A stretch of 64,000 bases of DNA, taken from positions 124,001 to 188,000 of the forward strand of contig NW_027488817.1 in the NCBI RefSeq assembly GCF_050948215.1, in the 5' to 3' direction. Below the pieces are notes generated by a model that was given only the letters and a program-made list of their open reading frames with translations, was not told the DNA's origin and searched no databases. Position 1 is the stretch's first letter; each line of letters opens with the position of its first letter. A program made the translations under genes and the position numbers. Source of the stretch: Halictus rubicundus. Its lineage: Eukaryota > Arthropoda > Insecta > Hymenoptera > Halictidae. This document shows positions 39,676 through 53,033 of the stretch, one piece after another.

Positions 39676-41284
39676 TATCCTATTCTACCCTCTATCCAAT
39701 CCTATCCTCTATCCCATCCTATCATCCATCCTATCCGGTCCTCTATCCTATACAATCCTCTATCCTATCGTATCCTCTATCGTATCCTACCATTTATCCT
39801 ATCCTATCCTCTATCCCATCCCATCCTCTATCCCATCCTATCCTCCATCCTATCCTATCCTCCATCCTATACTATCCTCTATCCTATCCTCTCATCTAAC
39901 ATTTAGTATCCTCTATCCCAACCTATCCTCCATCCTCTCCTATCCTCTATCCTATCCTATCCTCTATCTTATCCTATCCTCTATCATATCCTATCCTCTA
40001 TCCTATCCTATCCTCTATCTCATCCTATCCTCCATCCTATACTATCCTCTATCCTATCCCATCCTCTATCCTATCCTATCCTCTATCATATCCTATCTTC
40101 TATCCTATCCTATCCTCTATCTCATCCTATCCTCTATCCTATCCTATCCTCTATCATATCCTATCCTCTATCCTATCCTATCCTCTATCTCATCCTATCC
40201 TCTATTCCATCCTATCCTCCATCCTATCCTATCCTCTATCCTATTCTACCCTCTATCCAATCCTATCCTCTATCCTATCCTATCCTATATCCTGTCCTAT
40301 CCTCTATCCTATCCCATCCTCTATCCTATCCTATCCTCTATCATACCCTATCCTCTATCCTATCCTATCCTCTATCTCATCCTATCCTCTATCCTATCCT
40401 ATCCTCTATCATATCCTATCCTCTATCCTATCCTATCCTCTATCTCATCCTATACTCTATTCCATCCTATCCTGCATCCTATCCTATCCTCCATCCTATA
40501 CTATCCTCTATCCTATCCTCTCATCTAACATTTCCTATCCTCTATCCCAACCTATCCTCCATCCTCTCCTATCCTCTATCCTATCCTATCCTCTATCTTA
40601 TCCTATCCTCTATCCCATCCTATCCTCCATCCTATCCTGTCCTCTATCCTATACAATCCTCTATCCTATCGTATCCTCTATCGTATCCTACCATTTATCC
40701 TATCCTATCCTCTATCCCATCCCATCCTCTATCCCATCCTATCCTCCATCCTATCCTATCCTCCATCCTATACTATCCTCTATCCTATCCTCTCATCTAA
40801 CATTTAGTATCCTCTATCCCAACCTATCCTCCATTCTCTCCTATCCTCTATCCTATCCTATCCTCTATCTTATCCTATCCTCTATCATATCCTATCCTCT
40901 ATCCTATCCTATCCTCTATCTCATCCTATCCTCTATCCTATCCTATCCTCTATCCTATCCCATCCTCTATCCTATCCTATCCTCAATCTCATCCTATCCT
41001 CTATTCCATCCTATCCTCCATCCTATCCTATCCTCTATCCTATTCTACCCTCTATCCAATCCTATCATCTATCCCATCCTATCCTCCATCCTATCCGGTC
41101 CTCTATCCTATACAATCCTCTATCCTATCGTATCCTCTATCGTATCCTACCATTTATCCTATCCTATCCTCTATCCCATCCCATCCTCTATCCCATCCTA
41201 TCCTCCATCCTATCCTATCCTCCATCCTATACTATCCTCTATCCTATCCTCTCATCTAACATTTAGTATCCTCTATCCCAACCT
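39676..41284. repeat. Domain C mosaic
   Basis: 17-mers with CTCATCTAACATTT variants near 39893, 40519, 40795 and 41260, alternating between the AGTATCC and CCTATCC continuations. CCGGTCC (39737 and about 41097) and TATACAATCC blocks recur. The order matches pieces of the flanking units but no single period. No gene is seen. Confidence 0.68.
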
Positions 41285-42149
41285 ATCCTCCATCCTCTCC
41301 TATCCTCTATCCTATCCTATCCTCTATCTTATCCTATCCTCTATCATATCCTATCCTCTATCCTATCCTATTCTCTATCTCATCCTATCCTCTATCCTAT
41401 CCTATCCTCTATCCTATCCCATCCTCTATCCTATCCTATCCTCTCTCTCATCCTATCCTCTATTCCATCCTATCCTCCATCCTATCCTATCCTCTATCCT
41501 ATTCTACCCTCTATCCAATCCTATCCTCTATCCTATCCTATGCTATATTATATCCTATCCTCTATCCTATCCCATCCTCTATCCTATCCTATCCTCTATC
41601 ATATCCTATCCTCTATCCTATCCTATCCTCTATCTCATCCTATCCTCTATCCTATCCTATCCTCTATCATATCCTATCCTCTATCCTATCCTATCCTCTA
41701 TCTCATCCTATCTTCTATCCTATCCTATTATCTATCATATCCTATCCTCTATCCTATCCTATCCTCTATCTCATCCTATCCTCTATTCCATCCTATCCTC
41801 CATCCTATCCTATCCTCTAACATATTCTACCCTCTATCCAATCCTATCGTCTATCCTATCCTATCCTTTCCTATCCTATCCTCTATCCTATCCTATCCTC
41901 AATCCCATCCTATCCTCTATCATATCCTATCGTCTATCCTATCCTATCCTCTATCGTATCCTATCCTCTATCCCATCCTATCCTCTATCCTATCCCATCC
42001 TCTATCCTATCCTATCCTCTATCATATCCTATCCTCTATCCTATCCTATCCTCTATCTCAACCTATCCTCTATCCTATCCTATCCTCTATCATATCCTAT
42101 CCTCTATCCTATCCTCTCATCTAACATTTCCTATCCTCTATCCCAACCT
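41285..42149. repeat. 865-bp tandem duplication, copy 1
   Basis: Position 41540 and its surroundings recur at 42405 (+865). Over 41540-42124 the translation is residue-for-residue the same as at 42405-42989. Marks are CTATGCTATATTATATCC, CTATCTTCTATCC with TATTATCTATC, CTAACATATTC and the CCTTTCCTATCC stretch. Confidence 0.88.
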
Positions 42150-43014
42150 TTCCTCCATCCTCTCCTATCCTCTATCCTATCCTATCCTCTATCTTATCCT
42201 ATCCTCTATCATATCCTATCCTCTATCCTATCCTATTCTCTATCTCATCCTATCCTCTATCCTATCCTATCCTCTATCCTATCCCATCCTCTATCCTATC
42301 CTATCCTCTCTCTCATCCTATCCTCTATTCCATCCTATCCTCCATCCTATCCTATCCTCTATCCTATTCTACCCTCTATCCAATCCTATCCTCTATCCTA
42401 TCCTATGCTATATTATATCCTATCCTCTATCCTATCCCATCCTCTATCCTATCCTATCCTCTATCATATCCTATCCTCTATCCTATCCTATCCTCTATCT
42501 CATCCTATCCTCTATCCTATCCTATCCTCTATCATATCCTATCCTCTATCCTATCCTATCCTCTATCTCATCCTATCTTCTATCCTATCCTATTATCTAT
42601 CATATCCTATCCTCTATCCTATCCTATCCTCTATCTCATCCTATCCTCTATTCCATCCTATCCTCCATCCTATCCTATCCTCTAACATATTCTACCCTCT
42701 ATCCAATCCTATCGTCTATCCTATCCTATCCTTTCCTATCCTATCCTCTATCCTATCCTATCCTCAATCCCATCCTATCCTCTATCATATCCTATCGTCT
42801 ATCCTATCCTATCCTCTATCGTATCCTATCCTCTATCCCATCCTATCCTCTATCCTATCCCATCCTCTATCCTATCCTATCCTCTATCATATCCTATCCT
42901 CTATCCTATCCTATCCTCTATCTCAACCTATCCTCTATCCTATCCTATCCTCTATCATATCCTATCCTCTATCCTATCCTCTCATCTAACATTTCCTATC
43001 CTCTATCCCAACCT
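42150..43014. repeat. 865-bp tandem duplication, copy 2
   Basis: This partner of 41285-42149 contains the same marks. CTCATCTAACATTTCC with CCCAACCTTTCC lies at the end of both copies (about 42116 and 42981). Just left of copy 1 the sequence has CATTTAG and CCCAACCTATCC instead, which places the duplication edge near 41285. Confidence 0.87.
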
Positions 43015-43199
43015 TTCCTCCATCCTCTCCTATCCTCTATCCTATCCTATCCTCTATCTTATCCTATCCTCTATCCCATCCTATCCTCTATCATATCCTA
43101 TCCTCTATCCTATCCTATCCCCTAACTCATCCTATCCTCTATCCTATCCTATCCTCTATCATATCCTATCCTCTATCCTATCCTATCCTCCATCTCATC

Positions 43200-46100
43200 C
43201 TACCCTCTATTCCATCCTATCCTCCATCCTATCCTATTCTATGTCCTATCCTATCCTCTATCCTATCCCATCCTCTATCCTATCCTATCCTCTATCATAT
43301 CCTATCCTCTATCCTATCCTATCCTCTATCTCATCCTATCCTCTATCATATCCTATCATCTAACCTATCCTCTGTCATATCCTATCCTCTATCCTATCCT
43401 ATCGTCTATCTTATCGTATCCTCTATCCCTTCCTATCCTCCATCCTATCCTATCCTCTATGCTATTCTATCCTGTATCCTATCCTATACTCTACCGTATT
43501 CTACCATCTATCCTATCCTATCCTCTATCATATCCTATCGTCTATCCTATCCTATCCTCTATCGTATCCTATCCTCTATCCCATCCTATCCTCTATCCTA
43601 TCCCATCCTCTATCCTATCCTATCCTCTATCATATCCTATCCTCTATCCTATCCTATCCTCTATCTCATCCTATCCTCTATCCTATCCTATCCTATATCA
43701 TATCCTATCCTCTATCCTATCCTATCCTCTATCTCATCCTATCCTCTATTCCATCCTATCCTCCATCCTATCCTATCCTCTATCCTATTCTACCCTCTAT
43801 CCAATCCTATCCTCTATCCTATCCTATCCTATATCCTGTCCTATCCTCTATCCTATCCCATCCTCTATCCTATCCTATCCTCTATCATACCCTATCCTCT
43901 ATCCTATCCTATCCTCTATCATATCCTATCCTCTATCCTATCCTATCCTCTATCTCATCCTATCCTCTATTCCATCCTATCCTCCATCCTACCCTATCCT
44001 CTATCCTATTCTACCCTCTATCCAATCCTATCCTCTATCCTATCCTATCCTATATTCCATCCTATCCTCCATCCTATCCTATCCTCTATCCTATTCTACC
44101 CTCTATCCAATCCTATCCTCTATCCTATCCTATCCTATATCCTATCCTATCCTCTATCCTATCCCATCCTCTATCCTATCCTATCCTCTATCATATCCTA
44201 TCCTCTATCCTATCCTATCCTCTATCTCATCCTATCCTCTATCATATCCTATCATCTAACCTATCCTCTATCATATCCTATCCTCTATCCTATCCAATCG
44301 TCTATCTTGTCGTATCCTCTATCCCTTCCTATCCTCCATCCTATCCTATCCTCTATGCTATTCTATCCTGTATCCTATCCTATACTCTACCGTATTCTAC
44401 CATCTATCCTATCCTATCCTCTATCATATCCTATCGTCTATCCTATCCTATCCTCTATCGTATCATATCCTCTATCCCATCCTATCCTCTATCCTATCCC
44501 ATCCTCTATCCTATCCTATCCTCTATCATATCCTATCCTCTATCCTATCCTATCCTCTATCTCATCATATCCTCTATCCTATCCTATCCTCTATCATATC
44601 CTATCCTCTATCCTATCCTATCCTCTATCTCATCCTATCCTCTATTCCATCCTATCCTCCATCCTATCCTATCCTCTATCCTATTCTACACTCTATCCAA
44701 TCCTATCCTCTATCCTATCCTATCCTATATACTATCCTATCCTCTATCCTATCCCATCCTCTATCCTATCCTATCCTCTATCATATCCTATCCTCTATCC
44801 TATCCTATCCTCTATCTCATCCTATCCTCTATCCTATCCTATCCTATATCATATCCTATCCTCTATCCTATCCTATCCTCTATCTCATCCTATCCTCTAT
44901 TCCTTCCTATCCTCCATCCTATCCTATCCTCTATCCTATTCTACCCTCTATCCAATCCTATCCTCTATCCTATCCTATCCTATATCCTGTCCTATCCTCT
45001 ATCCTATCCCATCCTCTATCCTATCCTATCATCTATCATACCCTATCCTCTATCCTATCCTATCCTCTATCTCATCCTATCCTCTATCCTATCCTATCCT
45101 CTATCATATCCTATCCTCTATCCTATCCTATCCTCTATCTCATCCTATACTCTATTCCATCCTATCCTCCATCCTATCCTATCCTCCATCCTATACTATC
45201 CTCTATCCTATCCTCTCATCTAACATTTCCTATCCTCTATCCCAACCTATCCTCCATCCTCTCATATCCTCTATCCTATCCTATCCTCTATCCCATCCTA
45301 TCCTCCATCCTATCCTGTCCTCTATCCTATACAATCCTCTATCCTATCGCATCCTCTATCGTATCCTACCATTTATCCTATCCTATCCTCTATCCCATCC
45401 CATCCTCTATCCCATCCTATCCTCCATCCTATCCTATCCTCCATCCTATACTATCCTCTATCCTATCCTCTCATCTAACATTTAGTATCCTCTATCCCAA
45501 CCTATCCTCCATCCTCTCCTATCCTCTATCCTATCCTATCCTCTATCTTATCCTATCCTCTATCATATCCTATCCTCTATCCTATCCTATCCTCTATCTC
45601 ATCCTATCCTCTATCCTATCCTATCCTCTATCCTATCCCATCCTCTATCCTATCCTATCCTCTATCTCATCCTATCCTCTATTCCATCCTATCCTCCATC
45701 CTATCCTATCCTCTATCCTATTCTACCCTCTATCCAATCCTATCCTCTATCCCATCCTATCATCCATCCTATCCGGTCCTCTATCCTATACAATCCTCTA
45801 TCCTATCGTATCCTCTATCGTATCCTACCATTTATCCTATCCTATCCTCTATCCCATCCCATCCTCTATCCCATCCTATCCTCCATCCTATCCTATCCTC
45901 CATCCTATACTATCCTCTATCCTATCCTCTCATCTAACATTTAGTATCCTCTATCCCAACCTATCCTCCATCCTCTCCTATCCTCTATCCTATCCTATCC
46001 TCTATCCTATCCTATCCTCTATCATATCCTATCTTCTATCCTATCCTATCCTCTATCTCATCCTATCCTCTATCCTATCCTATCCTCTATCATATCCTAT

Positions 46101-46799
46101 CCTCTATCTTATCCTATCCTCTATCTCATCCTATCCTCTATTCCATCCTATCCTCCATCCTATCCTATCCTCTATCCTATTCTACCCTCTATCCAATCCT
46201 ATCCTCTATCCTATCCTATCCTATATCCTGTCCTATCCTCTATCCTATCCCATCCTCTATCCTATCCTTTCCTCTATCATACCCTATCCTCTATCCTATC
46301 CTATCCTCTATCTCATCCTATCCTCTATCCTATCCTATCCTCTATCATATCCTATCCTCTATCCTATCCTATCCTCTATCTCATCCTATACTCTATTCCA
46401 TCCTATCCTGCATCCTATCCTATCCTCCATCCTATACTATCCTCTATCCTATCCTCTCATCTAACATTTCCTATCCTCTATCCCAACCTATCCTCCATCC
46501 TCTCCTATCCTCTATCCTATCCTATCCTTTATCTTATCCTATCCTCTATCATATCCTATCCTCTATCCTATCCTATCCTCTATCTCATCCTATCCTCTAT
46601 CCTATCCTATCCTCTATCATATCCTATCCTCTATCCTATCCTATCCTCTATCTCATCCTATCCTCTATCCTATCCTATCCTCTATCATATCCTATCCTCT
46701 ATCTTATCCTATCCTCTATCTCATCCTATCCTGTATTCCATCCTATCCTCCATCCTATCCTATCCTCTATCCTATTCTACCCTCTATCCAATCCTATCC
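43200..46799. repeat. Domain C blocks with TATGCTATTC cassettes
   Basis: TATGCTATTCTATCCTG lies at 43458 and 44354, each after CCCTTCCTATCC. The second is preceded by CTTGTCGTATCC, which is otherwise seen only before the cassette at 38298, while others read CTTATCG. CTCATCTAACATTT variants lie near 45219, 45471, 45931 and 46457. It is a continuous satellite with no gene visible. Confidence 0.7.
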
Positions 46800-47200
46800 T
46801 CTATCCTATCCTATCCTATATCCTATCCTATCCTCTATCATATCCTATCCTCTATCCTATCCTATCCTCTATCTCATCCTATCCTCTATTCCATCCTATC
46901 CTCCATCCTATCCTATCCTCTATACTATTCTACCCTCTATCCAATCCTATCCTCTATCCTATCCTATCCTATATCCTATCCTATCCTCTATCCTATCCCA
47001 TCCTCTATCCTATCCTATCCTCTATCTCATCCTATCCTCTATTCCATCCTATCCTCCATCCTATCCTATCCTCCATCCTATACTATCCTCTATCCTATCC
47101 TCTCATCTAACATTTCCTATCCTCTATCCCAACCTATCCTCCATCCTCTCCTATCCTCTATCCTATCCTATCCTCCATCTTATACTATCCTCTATCCCAT
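46800..47200. repeat. 1,326-bp-spaced duplication, copy 1
   Basis: TATACTATTCTACCC (46921) and CTCATCTAACATTTCC (47104) recur at 48247 and 48430, both at +1,326. The TATACTATTC form is uncommon, the usual one being TATCCTATTC. Confidence 0.8.
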
Positions 47201-47359
47201 CCTATCCTCTATCCCATCCTATCCTCTATCCTATCCCATCCTCTATCCTATCCTATCCTCTATCATATCCTATCCTCTATCCTATCCTATCCTCTATCTC
47301 ATCCTATCTTCTATATTATCCTATTATCTATCATATCCTATCCTCTATCCTATTCTATC

Positions 47360-47805
47360 CTCTATCTCATCCTATCCTCTATTCCATCCTATCCTCCATC
47401 CTATCCTATCCTCCATCCTATACTATCCTCTATCCTATCCTCTCATCTAACATTTCCTATCCTCTATCCCAACCTATCCTCCATCCTCTCCTATCCTCTA
47501 TCCTATCCTATCCTCCATCTTATACTATCCTCTATCCCATCCTACCCTCTATCCAATCCTATCGTCTATCCTATCCTATCCTATATCCTATCCTATCCTC
47601 TATCCTATCCTATCCTCTATCCTATCCTATCCTCTATCTTATCCTATCCTCTATCCCATCCTATCCGCCATCTTATCCTGTCCTCTATCCTATACAATCC
47701 TCTATCCTATCGTATCCTCTATCGTATCCTACCATTTATCCTATCCTATCCTCTATCCCATCCCATCCTCTATCCCATCCTATCCTCCATCCTATCCTAT
47801 CCTCC
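47360..47805. repeat. 986-bp-spaced duplication, copy 1
   Basis: CTCATCTAACATTTCC (47444) and the CCGCCATCTTATCC variant (47665) recur at 48430 and 48651 (+986). CCGCCATC is found only at these two places as far as I can see. Confidence 0.82.
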
Positions 47806-48125
47806 ATCTTATACTATCCTCTATCCCATCCTATCCTCTATCCCATCCTATCCTCTATCCTATCCTATCCTATATCCTATCCTATCCTCTATCATATCCT
47901 ATCCTCTATCCTATCCTATCCTCTATCTCATCCTATCCTCTATTCCATCCTATCCTCCATCCTATCCTATCCTCCATCCTATACTATCCTCTATCCTAAC
48001 CTCTCATCTAACATTTCCTATCCTCTATCCCAACCTATCCTCCATCCTCTCCTATCCTCTATCCTATCCTATCCTCCATCTTATACTATCCTCTATCCCA
48101 TCCTATCCTCTATCCCATCCTATCC

Positions 48126-48791
48126 TCTATCCTATCCTATCCTATATCCTATCCTATCCTCTATCATATCCTATCCTCTATCCTATCCTATCCTCTATCT
48201 CATCCTATCCTCTATTCCATCCTATCCTCCATCCTATCCTATCCTCTATACTATTCTACCCTCTATCCAATCCTATCCTCTATCCTATCCTATCCTATAT
48301 CCTATCCTATCCTCTATCCTATCCCATCCTCTATCCTATCCTATCCTCTATCTCATCCTATCCTCTATTCCATCCTATCCTCCATCCTATCCTATCCTCC
48401 ATCCTATACTATCCTCTATCCTATCCTCTCATCTAACATTTCCTATCCTCTATCCCAACCTATCCTCCATCCTCTCCTATCCTCTATCCTATCCTATCCT
48501 CCATCTTATACTATCCTCTATCCCATCCTACCCTCTATCCAATCCTATCGTCTATCCTATCCTATCCTATATCCTATCCTATCCTCTATCCTATCCTATC
48601 CTCTATCCTATCCTATCCTCTATCTTATCCTATCCTCTATCCCATCCTATCCGCCATCTTATCCTGTCCTCTATCCTATACAATCCTCTATCCTATCGTA
48701 TCCTCTATCGTATCCTACCATTTATCCTATCCTATCCTCTATCCCATCCCATCCTCTATCCCATCCTATCCTCCATCCTATCCTATCCTCC
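48126..48791. repeat. Composite copy of two earlier blocks
   Basis: The left part (48126-48526) matches 46800-47200 at a spacing of 1,326. The right part (48346-48791) matches 47360-47805 at a spacing of 986. The two matches overlap around CTCATCTAACATTTCC (48430), so this segment joins two different parents through that shared monomer group. Confidence 0.75.
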
Positions 48792-49469
48792 ATCCTATAC
48801 TATCCTCTATCCTATCCTCTCATCTAACATTTAGTATCCTCTATCCCAACCTATCCTCCATTCTCTCCTATCCTCTATCCTATCCTATCCTCTATCTTAT
48901 CCTATCCTCTATCATATCCTATCCTCTATCCTATCCTATCCTCTATCTCATCCTATCCTCTATCCTATCCTATCCTCTATCCTATCCCATCCTCTATCCT
49001 ATCCTATCCTCTATCTCATCCTATCCTCTATTCCATCCTATCCTCCATCCTATCCTATCCTCTACCCTATTCTACCCTCTATCCAATCCTATCATCTATC
49101 CCATCCTATCCTCCAACCTATCCGGTCCTCTATCCTATACAATCCTCTATCCTATCGTATCCTCTATCGTATCCTACCATTTATCCTATCCTATCCTCTA
49201 TCCCATCCCATCCTCTATCCAATCCTATCCTCCATCCTATCGTATCCTCCATCCTATACTATCCTCTATCCTATCCTCTCATCTAACATTTAGTATCCTC
49301 TATCCCAACCTATCCTCCATCCTCTCCTATCCTCTATCCTATCCTATCCTCTATCTTATCCTATCCTCTATCATATCCTATCCTCTATCCTATCCTATTC
49401 TCTATCTCATCCTATCCTCTATCCTATCCTATCCTCTATCCTATCCCATCCTCTATCCTATCCTATCCT

Positions 49470-52150
49470 CTATCTCATCCTATCCTCTATTCCATCCTAT
49501 CCTCCATCCTATCCTATCCTCTATCCTATTCTACCCTCTATCCAATCCTATCCTCTATCCTATCCTATGCTATATCATATCCTATCCTCTATCCTATCCC
49601 ATCCTCTATCCTATCCTATCCTCTATCATATCCTATCCTCTATCCTATCCTATCCTCTATCTCATCCTATCCTCTATCCTATCCTATCCTCTATCATATC
49701 CTATCCTCTATCCTATCCTATCCTCTATCTCATCCTATCTTCTATCCTATCCTATTATCTATCATATCCTATCCTCTATCCTATCCTATCCTCTATCTCA
49801 TCCTATCCTCTATTCCATCCTATCCTCCATCCTATCCTATCCTCTATCCTATTCTACCCTCTATCCAATCCTATCGTCTATCCTATCCTATCCTTTCCTA
49901 TCCTATCCTCTATGCTATCCTATCCTCAATCCCATCCTATCCTCTATCATATCCTATCGTCTATCCTATCCTATCCTCTATCGTATCCTATCCTCTATCC
50001 CATCCTATCCTCTATCCTATCCCATCCTCTATCCTATCCTATCCTCTATCATATCCTATCCTCTATCCTATCCTATCCTCTATCTCATCCTATCCTCTAT
50101 CCTATCCTATCCTCTATCATATCCTATCCTCTATCCTATCCTATCCTCTATCTCATCCTATCCTCTATTCCATCCTATCCTCCATCCTATCCTATCCTCC
50201 ATCCTATACTATCCTCTATCCTATCCTCTCATCTAACATTTCCTATCCTCTATCCCAACCTTTCCTCCATCCTCTCCTATCCTCTATCCTATCCTATCCT
50301 CTATCTTATCCTATCCTCTATCCCATCCTATCCTCTATCATATCCTATCCTCTATCCTATCCTATCCTCTATCTCATCCTATCCTCTATCCTATCCTATC
50401 CTCTATCATATCCTATCCTCTATCCTATCCTATCCTCCATCTCATCCTATCCTCTATTCCATCCTATCCTCCATCCTATCCTATTCTATGTCCTATCCTA
50501 TCCTCTATCCTATCCCATCCTCTATCCTATCCTATCCTCTATCATATCCTATCCTCTATCCTATCCTATCCTCTATCTCATCCTATCCTCTATCATATCC
50601 TATCATCTAACCTATCCTCTATCATATCCTATCCTCTATCCTATCCTATCGTCTATCTTATCGTATCCTCTATCCCTTCCTATCCTCCATCCTATCCTAT
50701 CCTCTATGCTATTCTATCCTGTATCCTATCCTATACTCTACCGTATTCTACCATCTATCCTATCCTATCCTCTATCATATCCTATCGTCTATCCTATCCT
50801 ATCCTCTATCGTATCCTATCCTCTATCCCATCCTATCCTCTATCCTATCCCATCCTATCCTCTATCCTATCCCATCCTCTATCCTATCCTATCCTCTATC
50901 ATATCCTATCCTCTATCCTATCCTATCCTCTATCTCATCCTATCCTCTATCCTATCCTATCCTCTATCATATCCTATCCTCTATCCTATCCTATCCTCTA
51001 TCTCATCCTATCCTCTATTCCATCCTATCCTCTATCCCATCCTACCCTCCATCCTATCCTGTCCTCTATCCTATACAATCCTCTATCCTATCGTATCCTC
51101 TATCGTATCCTACCATTTATCCTATCCTATCCTCTATCCCATCCTATCCTCTATCCCATCCTATCCTCCATCCTATCCTATCCTCCATCCTATACTATCC
51201 TCTATCCTATCCTATCCTCAATCCCATCCTATCCTCTATCCTATCCTATCGTCTATCTTATCGTATCCTCTATCCCTTCCTATCCTCTTTCGTATCCTAT
51301 CCTCTATCCCATCCTATCCTCTATCCTATCCCATCCTCTATCCTATCCTATCCTCTATCCTATTCTACCCTCTATCCAATCCTATCGTCTATCCTATCCT
51401 ATCCTTTCCTATCCTATCCTCTATGCTATCCTATCCTCAATCCCATCCTATCCTCTATCATATCCTATCGTCTATCCTATCCTATCCTCTATCGTATCCT
51501 ATCCTCTATCCCATCCTATCCTCTATCCTATCCCATCCTCTATCCTATCCTATCCTCTATCATATCCTATCCTCTATCCTATCCTATCCTCTATCTCATC
51601 CTATCCTCTATCCTATCCTATCCTCTATCATATCCTATCCTCTATCCTATCCTATCCTCTATCTCATCCTATCCTCTATTCCATCCTATCCTCCATCCTA
51701 TCCTATCCTCCATCCTATACTATCCTCTATCCTATCCTCTCATCTAACATTTCCTATCCTCTATCCCAACCTTTCCTCCATCCTCTCCTATCCTCTATCC
51801 TATCCTATTCTCTATCTTATCCTATCCTCTATCCCATCCTATCCTCTATCATATCCTATCCTCTATCCTATCCTATCCTCTATCTCATCCTATCCTCTAT
51901 CCTATCCTATCCTCTATCATATCCTATCCTCTATCCTATCCTATCCTCCATCTCATCCTATCCTCTATTCCATCCTATCCTCCATCCTATCCTATTCTAT
52001 GTCCTATCCTATCCTCTATCCTATCCCATCCTCTATCCTATCCTATCCTCTATCATATCCTATCCTCTATCCTATCCTATCCTCTATCTCATCCTATCCT
52101 CTATCATATCCTATCATCTAACCTATCCTCTATCATATCCTATCCTCTAT
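49470..52150. repeat. 3,561-bp-spaced duplication, copy 1
   Basis: TATGCTATATCATATCC (49566), TATGCTATTC (50705) and CTAACCTATCC (about 52120) recur at 53127, 54266 and 55681. All are at +3,561 with no net length change over about 2.7 kb. This is the largest constant-register match in domain C. I noticed isolated substitutions such as CTCTTTCGTATCC near 51287 against CTCTATCGTATCC near 54848. Confidence 0.9.
49860..51286. repeat. 1,511-bp-spaced duplication, copy 1
   Basis: CCTTTCCTATCC with CTATGCTATCC (49893), CTCATCTAACATTTCC (50230) and TATGCTATTC (50705) recur at 51404, 51741 and 52216 (+1,511). After an additional 22 bp near 50860 the spacing becomes 1,489 (TACAATCC at 51074 and 52563). 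The unit is nested in the 3,561-bp block. Confidence 0.86.
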
Positions 52151-52776
52151 CCTATCCTATCGTCTATCTTATCGTATCCTCTATCCCTTCCTATCCTCCA
52201 TCCTATCCTATCCTCTATGCTATTCTATCCTGTATCCTATCCTATACTCTACCGTATTCTACCATCTATCCTATCCTATCCTCTATCATATCCTATCGTC
52301 TATCCTATCCTATCCTCTATCGTATCCTATCCTCTATCCCATCCTATCCTCTATCCTATCCCATCCTCTATCCTATCCTATCCTCTATCATATCCTATCC
52401 TCTATCCTATCCTATCCTCTATCTCATCCTATCCTCTATCCTATCCTATCCTCTATCATATCCTATCCTCTATCCTATCCTATCCTCTATCTCATCCTAT
52501 CCTCTATTCCATCCTATCCTCTATCCCATCCTATCCTCCATCCTATCCTGTCCTCTATCCTATACAATCCTCTATCCTATCGTATCCTCTATCGTATCCT
52601 ACCATTTATCCTATCCTATCCTCTATCCCATCCTATCCTCTATCCCATCCTATCCTCCATCCTATCCTATCCTCCATCCTATACTATCCTCTATCCTATC
52701 CTATCCTCAATCCCATCCTATCCTCTATCCTATCCTATCGTCTATCTTATCGTATCCTCTATCCCTTCCTATCCTC
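51371..52776. repeat. 1,511-bp-spaced duplication, copy 2
   Basis: This is the partner of 49860-51286. It lacks the 22-bp CCCATCCTATCCTC-type extension seen near 50860. That same extension is present at about 54420 in the second 3,561-bp block. Confidence 0.85.
52140..52455. repeat. 578-bp-spaced duplication, copy 1
   Basis: CTTATCGTATCCTC, CCCTTCCTATCC, TATGCTATTC (52216) and CTACCGTATTCTACC recur at +578 (TATGCTATTC at 52794). Confidence 0.83.
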
Positions 52777-53033
52777 CATCCTATCCTATCCTCTATGCTA
52801 TTCTATCCTGTATCCTATCCTATACTCTACCGTATTCTACCATCTATCCTATCCTATCCTCTATCATATCCTATCGTCTATCCTATCCTATCCTCTATCG
52901 TATCCTATCCTCTATCCCATCCTATCCTCTATCCTATCCCATCCTCTATCCTATCCTATCCTCTATCATATCCTATCCTCTATCCTATCCTATCCTCTAT
53001 CTCATCCTATCCTCTATCCTATCCTATCCTCTA
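52718..53033. repeat. 578-bp-spaced duplication, copy 2
   Basis: This is the partner of 52140-52455. It lies directly before the second 3,561-bp block. The edge between the two is inside plain monomers near 53030. Confidence 0.83.
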
